Positions 32,552 through 43,172 of a stretch of DNA of 64,000 nt are shown one piece after another (the first letter of the stretch is position 1; each line of letters begins with the position of its first letter). Under the pieces are notes generated by a model that saw nothing but the letters and a program-made list of their open reading frames with translations, ran no database searches and had not been told where the DNA came from. Where the stretch lies: positions 124,001-188,000 of the forward strand of contig NC_022575.1 of the NCBI RefSeq assembly GCF_000477415.1, written 5' to 3'. Origin of the DNA: Mycoplasma parvum str. Indiana. GTDB lineage: Bacteria; Bacillota_I; Bacilli_A; Mycoplasmatales; Mycoplasmoidaceae. The translations under genes were made by a program, and so were the position numbers.

Positions 32552-33583
32552 GTGAGATTATGAAATTTGCTATTTATACCAGCAGTTGGAGCTGGCTCTA
32601 TTGCTGGATCAATCGGAGGAAAAAATTCCCAAATAAAAATTAATGGAGAAAAAATTGAAGTAAATCCTATGGAATTTAATTATTTTGGAAATAGTATTTT
32701 AGAAATGGTTGAAACTAAAGATAACTTCCCAAAAATAATAAAAGTTATTTTACCTTGTTGGAATGGAAATTTATTAACTGAATATGAAATGAAAGAATCA
32801 ATTATCAGAAGCGACAAATATCAACAGCATCTAAGAAATTTTAAAGAAGCTTGAAAAACGATTGTAAGTAAGATTAAGGATATTCTCAATAAAACTTATG
32901 GTTGTTTAGATGCTAGTGATTTAAAAATGAGAATAGGTGTTATAAATTTTGAAAAAATGACGAAGTCAGAGCCTTATGGAATGATAATAGGGGAAATAAA
33001 AGAGATAAAAGTGGGTGAGGAAGAAATTAAAAATCCCAAGAATAATATTAAATTTACTTTTAACTGGCGCAACAAGTCAGGAAAAACAATTCATAGCGAT
33101 TCTAAAATAATTGAGCTATATGATGCGAACATTGGTCAAGAGACAGTTAATCAGATAAGCAAATTAGTTTACAAGATTTTAAGAGAATCAGCGAAACTAA
33201 CTCTTAAAAAATATACATGAAAAAAAGAAATAAAGAATCAAGGAAATGATGTTTTTAGTGCTCAATATTTTGGAGATAAAGAAGATAGAAGAAAAATACA
33301 TCAGTTTGAGACAGGGGGAGTGAGCAATCCATTTGAGTTAAGTCAGTGATGTTTGAGCAATCTGGAAGATTGTACTCAAAAAAATTGAAATGATGACAAG
33401 CTTCTTGAATTCCTTTCTAGCTGTCAAAGAAATAAAGAGACCGGAGGTAAATATATGTTAGAGGAGTTTATTGAACAAGTTAAAGAAATTATTAAAGGAA
33501 ATAATAAAAATAATGGAGAAGAATGTGGTGTGTGGGAGAAGGGGATATTTTGTTCTAAAGGAGGGTTAATTTATAAAGAATAA
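32552..33583 (+). CDS. CPxGG-family exported protein, LFIPAxGAGS subtype
   Basis: 343 aa. Upstream frame TAA AAA ATC GTG AGA: the start is GTG 32552 or ATC 32549. Signal segment NLLFIPAVGAGSIAGSIGG. The family block is LPCWNGNLL at about residue 70; the end is GIFCSKGGLIYKE. The paralogue at 37714 is similar over its whole length (shared NKTYGC, LKMRIGVI.FEKM, GGVNPFELSQWC). No poly-G run. The next gene starts 18 nt after its stop. Confidence 0.85.
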
Positions 33584-33601
33584 AGCTAGTAATACAAAAA
33601 C

Positions 33602-34648
33602 ATTAAAAATGGTTGAACTATACTTGGCTTTCCGGGAGTTGTTGTTGGACCTATTTTGGGTGTCTTTGGAACTAAAGCAACAGCTTTAAAAGTAGATAAT
33701 AAAAAAGTCATTGTAAATCTGCCAAAAATAACTTTTTTACCTAATAATAAAGAAAATATCTTTAGAAATTTGAATATAAAAAAAGAAGAAAAGATGAAGG
33801 AAAAAATCAAAATTATAAGTCTGTGTTTGAGCGGGAATATGCTGCCCGAATGAATAAAGAATAATGGAAATATAAGTCAAGAGAAAAATAGTCAAAAAGA
33901 AGTAAATATTAAAGAGGGAGATCGTATTTTACAGGAAGTTTTAAAAGAATTTTTGGACTTAAATATTGGGTGTCAAGGAAAAGGATATAAAACAAAAGAA
34001 AGTTGATTTGATCGAATTGTTGAAAAGAGAGATTTGGGTGGGGTGATTTCTATTTCAATTAAGAATAAAAAGTATTTAGATGAATTGAAGAATATGAAAG
34101 AGCAAGTTAATTATTGGAGAGAATGTAAAGGTAAAAGTATTGCTGGAATGTTTTGTAAATTAGAAGGTAGTTTTAAACATCTGTGAAAAGATGATGTTAA
34201 AAAAATAATTGAAGAAAGAATTTGAAAAGTTTTGAAAGAATTTATGATTGGGTGAATTAATTTAAAAAATCCTACATGAAGAAGTGAAGGGAATATTAAT
34301 ATCGTTGAATGAGAAATAAGTAATTATAAAAATAAGAAGAAAATTCAAATTGAGTATGGCGGAGGATATACAAATTTTGAAATTGGAGAATGATGATTTA
34401 AAACTGGATTATGACAACAAGGAAAGGAAGGGATTTTAAAAAAACTTGACGAAGATAAAGGATCAAATAAAAATGATTGGGTTAATAGAATAAAATTCAT
34501 GATCGGTAGAAATAAGGCCAATATTGAAGATTTTTTCAAAAATTGGTTATGAAATGAACTTGAAAAGGAATTTTCGGAAGAACTTAAATATGATTGTGGA
34601 ATGTGAAATGGAGGAGTATCTTGCCCTGAAGGAGGATTAATTTATTAG
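33602..34648 (+). CDS. CPxGG-family exported protein, WTILGFPG subtype
   Basis: 348 aa. Upstream frame TAA TAC AAA AAC ATT AAA AAT GGT TGA: no NTG or ATA exists between the stop and the hydrophobic segment, so ATT 33602 is the start. Signal WTILGFPGVVVGPILGVFG, family block LCLSGNMLPEW, end GGVSCPEGGLIY. Tandem with the previous gene, so probably one transcript. The paralogue at 38794 has a poly-G run where this gene has TTG GGT GGG GTG. Confidence 0.85.
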
Positions 34649-34711
34649 TAATAAAACAAATAATCAATGCTTTAATTAATTAATTTTTTAAACCCAAGCA
34701 TTTTAACTTAA

Positions 34712-34860
34712 AAATAAAAATTTAAATTTTTATTTATTTTTTACTATTTAAGGAAAAATCTAATTATTTATAAATCTAAATTTTTGAAAATTTTTAAAAA
34801 CATTTTTTAAATATTTTTTTGAGAAATTAAAAGCAGTTTATTTTTATTTGGCCTTCCAGG
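34712..34860 (+). repeat. near-identical repeat (copy 1) upstream of and into a CPxGG gene
   Basis: AT-rich leader and first codons nearly identical to 39926-40073; marks the duplicated block and may hold a shared promoter. Confidence 0.8.
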
Positions 34861-35934
34861 AATTTTTGCTGGACCTGTTATGGGATTTTTTGGGCTTAAA
34901 AAAACATCTTTAAATGTAGATGGAAGAGAGGTTATTGTTGATGAATCCACAATAACTTTTTCTCCAGATGAAAAAAATCCCTTTAAAGAATGAGAAAAGG
35001 ATGAAAATCAAAAAAACAAAAAATTTGTTATTTTTGGAATATGTTTGAATGGAGAATTTCGACCCGATATTTTGCAAAAATGGCAACAGATTCAAAAAGG
35101 AGATGGTTCACATGAAATTAGAAATACAATAAAAAAAGGTTTGAAAATAATAGATGAAATGTTAAGGAAGAAGATAAATAAATGGGTAGGATGTCAGGAT
35201 AAAGATTTGATTGATGAAAATGGAGAAATTGGTGTTGGCTTTCTCGAGCAAATGTTTATTATGAATGAGGACGGGGGGGCAGTGGATTTATTAATTGAGA
35301 ATTAAAAAACAAAGTAAGTAATAATGTAAGGCTTGCAGTAAATTATAAAAATGAATGTAAAAAATCAAAAAAGAAGGGGATGATTTGCAAAATAGAGCCA
35401 CAGTTTGTTAATGAAAGCATTAAAAAAGAGGTGAAAAAAATGATAGAAAGGAAGCTCGAGGAAGCTATTGAAAATCTTGTTAATCAATGGCTTAATAAAG
35501 GAAATTGATTAGAACGAAAATTTTGTAATTTTGTAAGTGTATCTATTAATAAATCCCCACATGGGTATGACTGTTTAAAAACAGGACAAATGGGTGGAGA
35601 TAAACATCTTAGAAAAGATATTAAGCAATTAGTTAACAGTCTAAATGGTAGTGGAGAAATGAATATTGAAATTGGAGAATGATGGCTTGCAGGAAGATGA
35701 AAGCAATCAAATAAAAAATGAGGAAGAAAGGATGGGCAAAATGATGTTCGAGGAGTTACTGAAAAGCTTCTTGAATTTTCAGGAAGTGTAGGTCAATTAA
35801 GGGAATCAACTTTAAAGAAAGCTGTTAAAGAGCTTGTTGAAGAATTTGAAAAGGGAATTATTAAGCGAAGAGAAGGGTTTTGTGGAGTATGAAATGAAGG
35901 AGTAACTTGTCCTGAAGGAGGAGTAGTAATTTAA
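34826..35934 (+). CDS. CPxGG-family exported protein, phase-OFF at G7
   Basis: Start ATT 34826 (ATT AAA AGC AGT) as in the copies at 40039 and 43173. Signal LFLFGLPGIFAGPVMGFFG, family block GICLNGEFRPDIL. At 35273-35279 seven G break the frame, giving a 159-aa product that stops at 35303-35305; with eight G the protein would be about 369 aa and continue as GGGSGFINWELKN to the end GVTCPEGGVVI. The paralogue at 40039 has eight G and is intact. This looks like a phase-variable gene in the OFF state. Confidence 0.85.
35273..35279 (+). repeat. G7 tract, OFF state
   Basis: Seven G between GAC and CAG; eight restore GGC AGT GGA in line with the paralogue. Confidence 0.92.
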
Positions 35935-36242
35935 AAAAATAGAACGATAAGGAATTATAAAGATGAAGGAATTTAGAAAAAGATAAAACAATTGAAATTA
36001 ATTTTTTAATTAAAAAAGAGTTTATTTAAGTTAATGATTATTTTATTTAAGTTGAAGATAAATTAATTAGATATATAAAACAGAAATTTATTTTTTTTGT
36101 TCCTTTATTAATTGAAGAAAATTCTTTATTTTTTAAATAATTAATTTCTGTATAAGACAAAAATCAAAAAAAGTGTCACTGGAAATAAAAGTTAGTATAG
36201 TTTTTATTATTTTGAGAATTTAGTGTGTTATTTGATTAGGTT
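35935..36242. other. intergenic region with gene remnant
   Basis: About 300 AT-rich bases. Its right part (from about 36149) is a remnant of the short minus-strand gene; the left part shows nothing coding. Confidence 0.5.
36149..36225 (-). pseudogene. remnant of the short secreted gene (copy of 30863)
   Basis: TGTATAAGACAAAAATCAAA... matches the N-terminal part of the gene at 31000-31070 base by base with gaps, but no open frame remains. It lies head-to-head with the CPxGG gene at 36243, as in the intact copy. Confidence 0.6.
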
Positions 36243-37466
36243 ATAAAAAAAGGCTTAGTTTTTGGACTTGTTGGCTGCCCTGCGGGGGTTTGTTTTGGAA
36301 CTAATTTAGAAGAATATCTAAGTTTAAGTAAGGGAAAGTCGATAAAAGAGGAAGATGTGGTAATAACAGAAGAATCTAAAAATGGAAGTGAAAAGAAAGT
36401 TTCTCTTGAAAATGGGTTAAATTTTACAGTTACTCGTTATAAAGAAGACAGAGACTATAAAAACAGAATAAAAATTGGGGTTAATTGTATGAATGGTGAT
36501 TTAATTGGTTGAGGAAATGATTTTTTGGATAAACAACCAAAGACCAACTTTGGTTGAGATAAGTTTCAACACACTTTTGAAAAAGGACTTAAAGGTTATT
36601 TGAATTTGATTTTTGGCTGTGATTATAGAAAAGCTGTAGAAGCGGCAGATTCTGATGGATGGTGAAACATTGAAGAATTTGGAAGAGAGCGAGAAAATGT
36701 CGCTATGGTCGGTATTGTTGCGCGCAATGGAAAAGTGAATGGGAAAAGAATTTTAAAAGTAAGCGAAGGTAATTATACTAGGGGGACAATATCTGTAGGG
36801 AATGCTAATTTTGAAGAAATATGAAAAATCTTCGAAGGAAGAAGACCAAGGGGTGCCGATAGAAGGGTTTCAATAACAAATACTGCGGTAGAAGTATGAA
36901 TGTATAGAAGAAATGATTTTGAGAGTAGTTATATACCAAGAATACAAAAATTAGTTAGAGAAAGTATTGCACGTAGTTTGATTCGAATTGTTTTTGGAGC
37001 TCAATGATGTATTGAGAAAGGGTGAGATGGAGCTAGAAAAAGACAAAATTGCAAAAGAAATGACAAATACCAAGTATCAGAGGAATTCAAAGAAATTGGA
37101 TTACAAAATACTCAAAGTGAAATATTTAATGATCTTAAGCTTGATGGAAGAGAAGGATTTACTTGACAACCTGGAAATGGAGTCAATGGAAAACCAAAAT
37201 GAATGTGGGATAATATTAAGAAATGAGATCTTAAAAATAATGAGAGGCAATGATGATCGAAAGTTAAGGAATATTTACAAGATATATCAAAAAGTTCTTG
37301 GTTTTACAATCAAAACATCAAGATAGCAAAAATCTTATGTTATGAAATTTTCAAGGGTTTAATTGGACAAGAAAAACTTCAACTTATTAAATCAAAAGAA
37401 AAATGATGTAAAGTTGGTTGAAATGGGGCAACTTGTCTTAATAGCGGAATAATTTGGAAGAAATAG
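36243..37466 (+). CDS. CPxGG-family exported protein, GCPxGVCFG subtype
   Basis: 407 aa. Upstream frame TAG GTT ATA AAA AAA GGC; ATA 36243 is the likely start. Signal GLVFGLVGCPAGVCFGTNLE. Block VNCMNGDLIGWGNDFL; end GATCLNSGIIWKK, where the usual CPxGG has drifted. Nearly parallel to the gene at 31084 along its whole length. The plus-strand ORF at 36988-37326 in another frame is a shadow. Confidence 0.83.
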
Positions 37467-37491
37467 AAATTTTAATTTATTTTTAGAATCT

Positions 37492-37690
37492 TTGAGATTA
37501 TTTTTTAGGAATTTTTATTTTCACTTTTGATGAAATAAATTTTGATTGTAAAAGGCCCAAAAAATAAGCGTTTAGTGAATTATTAAGAGAATTTACAATA
37601 GGGTTTTTGAAAAAAATTTATGGGAAATAATAGTGTTACCGTAGCCTCACTTGTAAAAAAATGATACATTTCTAAAGAAAGGTATCATCT
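37492..37690 (-). pseudogene. remnant of the short secreted gene (copy of 32305)
   Basis: Aligns along its length with 32330-32525 (GGAATTTTTATTTT..., GATACATTTCTAAA near the start) but carries indels and stops. Same position between a GCPxGVCFG-type and an LFIPA-type gene. Confidence 0.75.
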
Positions 37691-37713
37691 CTTCTAAGTA
37701 AATTTAAAAAATC

Positions 37714-38775
37714 TTGAGATTATGAAATTTGTTATTCATACCAGCCATTGGGGCTGGCTCCATTGTCGGAGCAGTTGGAAGAAAAAATGCTGAAATAAAA
37801 GTTAATGGTGAAAAACTTGATGTAAATCCTACAGAGTTTGATCATTCAGTCGGCAATATTCAAAAAATGGTTGGAGTCAATTTGGACGAAAATAAAGATA
37901 ATTATTCAAAAGGAATGAGAATTATTTTACCTTGTTGGAAAGGAAATTTATTGTCTGATTATGAAGAAAAGGAAAAAAATATCGATGTTAAAAAAGACAA
38001 GTTTCAACAACATATAGATAATTTCAAAGGAGCTTGAAAATCGATTGTTGATAAGATTAAAGACATTCTCAACAAAACTTATGGTTGTTCAGATGTTAGT
38101 GATTTAAAAATGAGAATAGGTGTTATAGATTTTGAAAAAATGAAGGAATCGGGGACTTCAGGAATGGTAACAGGAGAAATCAAAAAGATAGATATGGGGA
38201 GGGCAAATGGCAATAAAACTGAAAATGATATTAAATTTGTTTTTAACTATCTTAGAAATTCGGCAAAGGTAGTTCATAATGGCCCTCAAATGATTGAACT
38301 ATATGATGCCGATATTGGTGGAGAAACAGTTAAGAAAATAAATAAAATGTTCTATGAAATTTTAAAAGAGTCGGCAAGACTAACTCTTAAAAAATATAAG
38401 TGAAAAAAAGAAGTAGGAAGTTGAGGAAATAAAGATGTTTTTAGTGCAGAACGATCTGAAAGCCCAGCAGATAATAAAAGAAAAATACAAAAATTTGAGA
38501 CAGGGGGAGTAAATAATCCATTTGAGTTAAGCCAATGGTGTTTTAGCAATTTGGATGAATGTACTAAATCAGAAAGATGAAATGATGACAAGCTTCTTGA
38601 ATTTCTTTCTGGTTGTCATAGAAATAGACAGACCGGAGGAGAATATTTGTTGTCGGAATTTGTTGAACAAGTTAAGGAAATTATTAAAGGAAATAATAAA
38701 AATAATGGAGAAGAATGTGGTGTGTGGGAGAAGGGGATGTTTTGTTCTAAAGGAGGGTTAATTTATAAAAAATAA
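37714..38775 (+). CDS. CPxGG-family exported protein, LFIPAxGAGS subtype
   Basis: 353 aa. Upstream frame TAA AAA ATC TTG AGA: start TTG 37714 or ATC 37711. Signal NLLFIPAIGAGSIVGAVG; block ILPCWKGNLLSDYE; end GMFCSKGGLIYKK. Duplicate of 32552. Followed after 18 nt by the next gene. Confidence 0.85.
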
Positions 38776-38793
38776 GGATAATAGTGTAAAAAA

Positions 38794-39849
38794 ATTAAAA
38801 GTGGTTGAGCTATACTTGGTTTTCCAGGGGTTATTGTTGGACCTATTTTAGGTATTTTTGGAACTAAAGAAACATCTTTAAAAGTAGATAATAAAAAAGT
38901 CATTGTCAAGCAATCAGCAATGACTTTTTCCCCTAATGAAAAACATCCATTGGGGAGTTTTGATATAAAGAAGGGGAAGGGGGAGAAAAATATTAAAAAC
39001 AAAATTAAGGTGATAAGCTTGTGCTTAAATGGGGATATGATACCTGAATGAATAAAGAATAATGGAAATATAGACCAGGGGGCGAATCGTCAAAAACAAC
39101 AAAATATTAAAAAGGGAGATCAAATTTTACAGGAAGTTTTAAAAAGATTTTTGAATTTAATTATTGGATGTCAAAATCAGGAGGAAATGCAGAGAGAAAG
39201 CTGATTTGATCGAATTGTTGAAAAAAACGATTCGGGGGGGGTTCTCCATATTAAAGTGAAAAACAACAAATATTTAGATAGATTGAAGTCTATGAAAGAG
39301 CAAATTAATTATCAAAGGGAGTGCACAGGAAAAAGTCTTGTTGAAGTGTTTTGTAAATTAGAAGGTAATTTTAAGAACTTGTGACAAGATGATGTTAAAA
39401 AAGTAATTGAAGAAAAAATTTGAAAGGTTTTGAAAGAATTTATGATTGGGTGAGTTAATTTAAAAGAAGTTAAATGAGGAAAAAAATGAGGTTTTATTAA
39501 TACTGTTGAATGAGAGATAAGAAGTGGCAAAAATAAGAAGAAAATTCAAATTGAGTATGGCGGAGGATATACAGAATTTGAAATTGGAGAGTGATGATTT
39601 AAAACTGGATTAATAGAAAAAGGAAAGGAAGAGATTTTAGAACAACTTGAAAAAGATAAAGGATCAAAAAAAGATGATTGGGTCAATAAAATAAAGTTCA
39701 TGGTCGGGAGAAATAAGGCCAATATTGAAGATTTTTTCAAAAATTGGTTATGAAGTGAACTTGAAAAAGAATTTTCAGAAGAATTTAAAACCGATTGCGG
39801 AATTTGAAGTGGGGGAATATCTTGTCCTGAGGGGGGATTAGTTTATTAG
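38794..39849 (+). CDS. CPxGG-family exported protein, WAILGFPG subtype
   Basis: 351 aa. Upstream frame TAG TGT AAA AAA ATT AAA AGT GGT TGA: ATT 38794 is the only possible start between the stop and the signal segment WAILGFPGVIVGPILGIFG. Block SLCLNGDMIPEW, end GISCPEGGLVY. A G8 run at 39234-39241 lies mid-gene and is in frame. Duplicate of 33602. Confidence 0.86.
39234..39241 (+). repeat. G8 tract, ON state
   Basis: TCG GGG GGG GTT, in frame; the paralogue at 33602 has no run here. Confidence 0.9.
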
Positions 39850-39925
39850 TTATCCAAAATAAAATGGATAAATGAATACTTTAAATAATTAATTATTTTT
39901 TTAAAGCCTATTATTTAAACCAAAA

Positions 39926-40073
39926 AATAAAAATTTAAATTTTTATTTATTTTTTATTATTTAAGGAAAAATCTAATTATTTATAGATCTAAATTTTTGA
40001 AAATTTTTAAAAATATTTTTTAAATATTTTTTTGAGAAATTAAAAGCAGTTTATTTTTATTTGGTCTTCCAGG
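39926..40073 (+). repeat. near-identical repeat (copy 2)
   Basis: Second copy of the segment at 34712-34860, covering the leader and the first codons of the gene at 40039. Confidence 0.8.
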
Positions 40074-41172
40074 AGTTTTTATGGGACCTTTTATGGGATT
40101 GTTTGGGTTTAAAAAAACATTTTTAAATGTAGAGGGGAGAAAAGTTACTGTCGGTGAATCGACAGTAACTTTTTCACCAAATGATCAAAATCCTTTCAAG
40201 GAGTGAAAAGAGAATGAACAACAAAAAGACAAAAAATTTGTTATTTTTGGGTTATGTTTAAATGGAGAATTTCGGCCTGAGATTTTGGAAAAATGAGAAC
40301 AAATCCCAGTGGACGGTAGATCAAAAGTAATTAGAGAGGCAATAAGAGGTGGTTTAAAAGAAATAGATGAAATGTTAAGAAAAAGTATAAATAAATGAGT
40401 AGGGTGTCAAGAATCAGATTTAGTTGATGAGAGCGGGAAAGTTGGTGTTGGTTTTCTCGAACAGATATTTGTTGCCAATGAAAATGGGGGGGGCAGCGGG
40501 TTAATTAATTGAAAATTAAAAAATGAAGAAAGAAGTAGTATAAATATTACTGCAAATTATATAAATGAATGTAAAAGATCAACAAAGAAGGGAATGGTGT
40601 GCAAAATAGAACCACAATTCGCCAATAGCGATAAAAACATTAAAGGTGAAGTGAAAAGAGAGATAGAGAAAAGACTTGAAGATGCTATTGAAAAGCTTGT
40701 TGATTGATGACTTAACAATGGACATTGAGAAAATAAGAAATTTTGTCATTTTTTAAGTAATTCTATAAATAAATCCTTTAATAAGATAAAAACTTGCTTA
40801 CAGCCGGGAGAAATGGGCGGTAGCGATACAAATCTTCCGCAAGATATTAAGAAAATAGTTACAGATTTAAAAAGTACTGGAAATATAAATTTTGAAATCG
40901 GAGAATGATGGCTTTCTGGAAGATGAAAGAAAAAACCAAACGAAAAATGAGGAAGAAAGGATGGACAACATGATGTTCGAGGAGTTACTGAAAAGCTTAT
41001 TGAGTTTGCGGGGAGTATAGGCCGTTTGGAAGAGCAAACTGCAAAATATGCTGTTAAAGAACTTATTGAAAAATTTGAAGAGCGCATTATTAATCAAAAT
41101 AAAGATTTTTGCGGAATATGAAATGAAGGAGCATCTTGTCCTGAAGGAGGAGTGGTAATTTACAAAAAATAG
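40039..41172 (+). CDS. CPxGG-family exported protein, LFLFGLPG subtype
   Basis: 377 aa, start ATT 40039 (ATT AAA AGC AGT). Signal LFLFGLPGVFMGPFMGLFG, block GLCLNGEFRPEILEKW, G8 run in frame at 40486-40493, end GASCPEGGVVIYKK. It is the ON counterpart of the OFF gene at 34826. The long minus-strand ORFs in its 3' half are shadows. Confidence 0.86.
40486..40493 (+). repeat. G8 tract, ON state
   Basis: AAT GGG GGG GGC AGC, in frame. Confidence 0.92.
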
Positions 41173-41566
41173 AATGATAGATAAGTTATAAAGACAAAGA
41201 AATTTAGAAAAGAATAGAATAATTTAAAAATTAAAAGAAATATTTAAAAATTTTTTAATAATTATTTATTTATAAAGAAGTAAAAAAGTGGGTTTTAAAA
41301 GAAAAAAGTTTTTAAAAATAGAAAATAATTCCCGAAAAAATCAATAAAATTTTTAAAGAATTAATTTTTTAAATACTTTTGTAAGAATATGGATATAATC
41401 CTTTAAAAATTTAGTTTTATTACCTCTAAGGTTATTTTCTTTTTAAATTTTGATAGTCAAATATATGTTTTAAATACATAACCTTTCTATAGAATAAAAA
41501 AATTCCACAAAAGTAAAAGAGTCCGCGGTTTTTATCAATAAAACTTTTTTATTGTTATAGTAGATT
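41173..41566. other. intergenic region with decayed gene
   Basis: About 390 AT-rich bases; the part from about 41360 is a remnant of the short minus-strand gene, the rest shows no gene. Confidence 0.45.
41360..41550 (-). pseudogene. remnant of the short secreted gene (third copy of 30863)
   Basis: TTAATTTTTTAAATACTTTTG... near 41361 resembles the C-terminal end of the gene at 30863, and the part nearest the next gene resembles its start. Stops and indels throughout. Confidence 0.45.
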
Positions 41567-42751
41567 ATTAAAAAAGGATTAATTTTTGGATTTATTGGTT
41601 GCCCTGCAGGGGTTTGCTTTGGAACCAATTTGGAGGAATATTTAAGTTTAAGTAAGGGAAAATCGATAAAAGAGAAAGATGTAGTAATAACAGAAGAATC
41701 TAAAAATGGAAATGAAAAGAAAGTTTCTCTTGAAAATGGATTAAATGTTACAGTTACTCGTTATAAAGAAGACAGAGACTATAAAAACAGAATAAAAGTT
41801 GGAATTAATTGCATGGATGGCGATTTAATTGGTTGAGGAAACGATTTCTTAGATAAAAATCTAAATTCCAACGTTGGTTGAGACAAATTTCAACATACTT
41901 TTGAGAAAGGACTTAAAGGTTATTTGAATTTGATTTTTGGTTGTGGATATAGAGCGGCGATTGAAGAAGCAGCTTATGGAAAATGATGAAATACTAAAGA
42001 ATTAGGAAATAAACTGGAAGAAATTGCAATGGTTGGTATAGTTCCGCGTATTGGGGGGGAAAAGAATGATGAAGAATTAATAAGAGTTAGTGAAAATCAA
42101 AAATTTCGTGAAAGTACTTACTTTAACGAAATATGAAATTTATTTAGAGGTGTGAAACCAAGAAGTTCACAAAGTAGAACTTCAATAACAAATACTGCAG
42201 CAGAAATATGGATTTATAACAGAAATGAATTTGGAAATACATATCGCCCAAAGATACAAAAATTGGTTAGAGGAAGTATTGCAAATAGTTTAATAAATCT
42301 TGTTCTTGGCGCCACGTGGTGTAATCAAAAAATTTTGAAAGACGGAAAATGATATTGCGAAGGGGATCACAAATACGAATTTTCAGAAATATTTAAGAAA
42401 GATTTCATTCAATATGGAAAATTTGAAAATCTTAGACTTGATGGAAGCTCATTAGCGCTTCCTTGAAACCCTCAAAGGCCAACATGAATGTGAAATGAAC
42501 TCAAAAAATGAAATCTTGAAAGTAATAAAAAACAATGATGAAATAAAGTTAAAGGATATTTAAAAGATATATCAAAAAGCTCTTGATTTTACAACCAAAA
42601 TGAAGAAATAGCAAAAATATTATGTTATGAAATTTTCAAAAATCTAATTGGACAAGAAAAACTTCAATTTATTAAGTCAAGAGAAAAGTGATGTAAAGTT
42701 GGTTGGAATGGAATAATGTGCCCCAATAGTGGGGTAATGTGGCAAAAATAA
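41567..42751 (+). CDS. CPxGG-family exported protein, GCPxGVCFG subtype
   Basis: 394 aa. Two TAG codons in a row, then ATT ATT AAA AAA GGA TTA: start ATT (41564 or 41567). Signal GLIFGFIGCPAGVCFGTNLE, block INCMDGDLIGWGNDFL, end GIMCPNSGVMWQK. A G7 run at 42053-42059 is in frame. Third copy of the subtype. The LFIPA and WAILG genes that follow in the other two blocks are missing after it. Confidence 0.84.
42053..42059 (+). repeat. G7 tract, in frame
   Basis: CGT ATT GGG GGG GAA; relatives have no run at this site. Confidence 0.85.
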
Positions 42752-42922
42752 AAATTCTAAATTATTTTTAGAATCTTTGGTAGCACTTTTTTAGATTTAA
42801 ATATTTCGCTTTAAAAAATAAGAATCTAGATTTTATTTAGTTTTAATTACTCAAGAAAAATAGATTTAAATCTAATTTTTTTAAAAATTTTTTAGTTAAT
42901 TTTTTTAAGTTAAAAGAGTAAA

Positions 42923-43147
42923 TTAATCAATAAATTTGAGAGAATCTTTTAAAACTGACTGAGGAATTTTAACGGGGGCGGCTTCAGCTAATGCTTTACT
43001 ATCTCGACCAGCTGGAATAAAAAGTGGGAACATTTTTGAAGATCCTTTTGGATCAACTAAAGGATGTTTACTTGTAAAAAATGAAAAAGAGATTGCTGAA
43101 AAAAAGGTTGTTAAAGAAAGAAAAGATAGTTTTTTTGGAAGTGACAC
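42923..43147 (-). CDS. short secreted protein (SKHPL family)
   Basis: 74 aa, GTG start, stop TAA. Hydrophobic N-terminus (LSFLSLTTFFSAISFSFF), then TSKHPLVDP and the end PVKIPQSVLKDSLKFID, shared with the gene at 32305. Its start is about 25 nt from the ATT start of the divergent gene at 43173. Function unknown; secretion inferred from the signal-like N-terminus. Confidence 0.72.
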   Translation of the reverse strand: MSLPKKLSFLSLTTFFSAISFSFFTSKHPLVDPKGSSKMFPLFIPAGRDSKALAEAAPVKIPQSVLKDSLKFID

Positions 43148-43172
43148 TAAAGAGCAATTTATATTCTAAAAA

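Noticed and set aside
40746-41097. 113-aa and 76-aa minus-strand ORFs
   Set aside because: Shadows of the CPxGG gene at 40039; no signal segment or family match.
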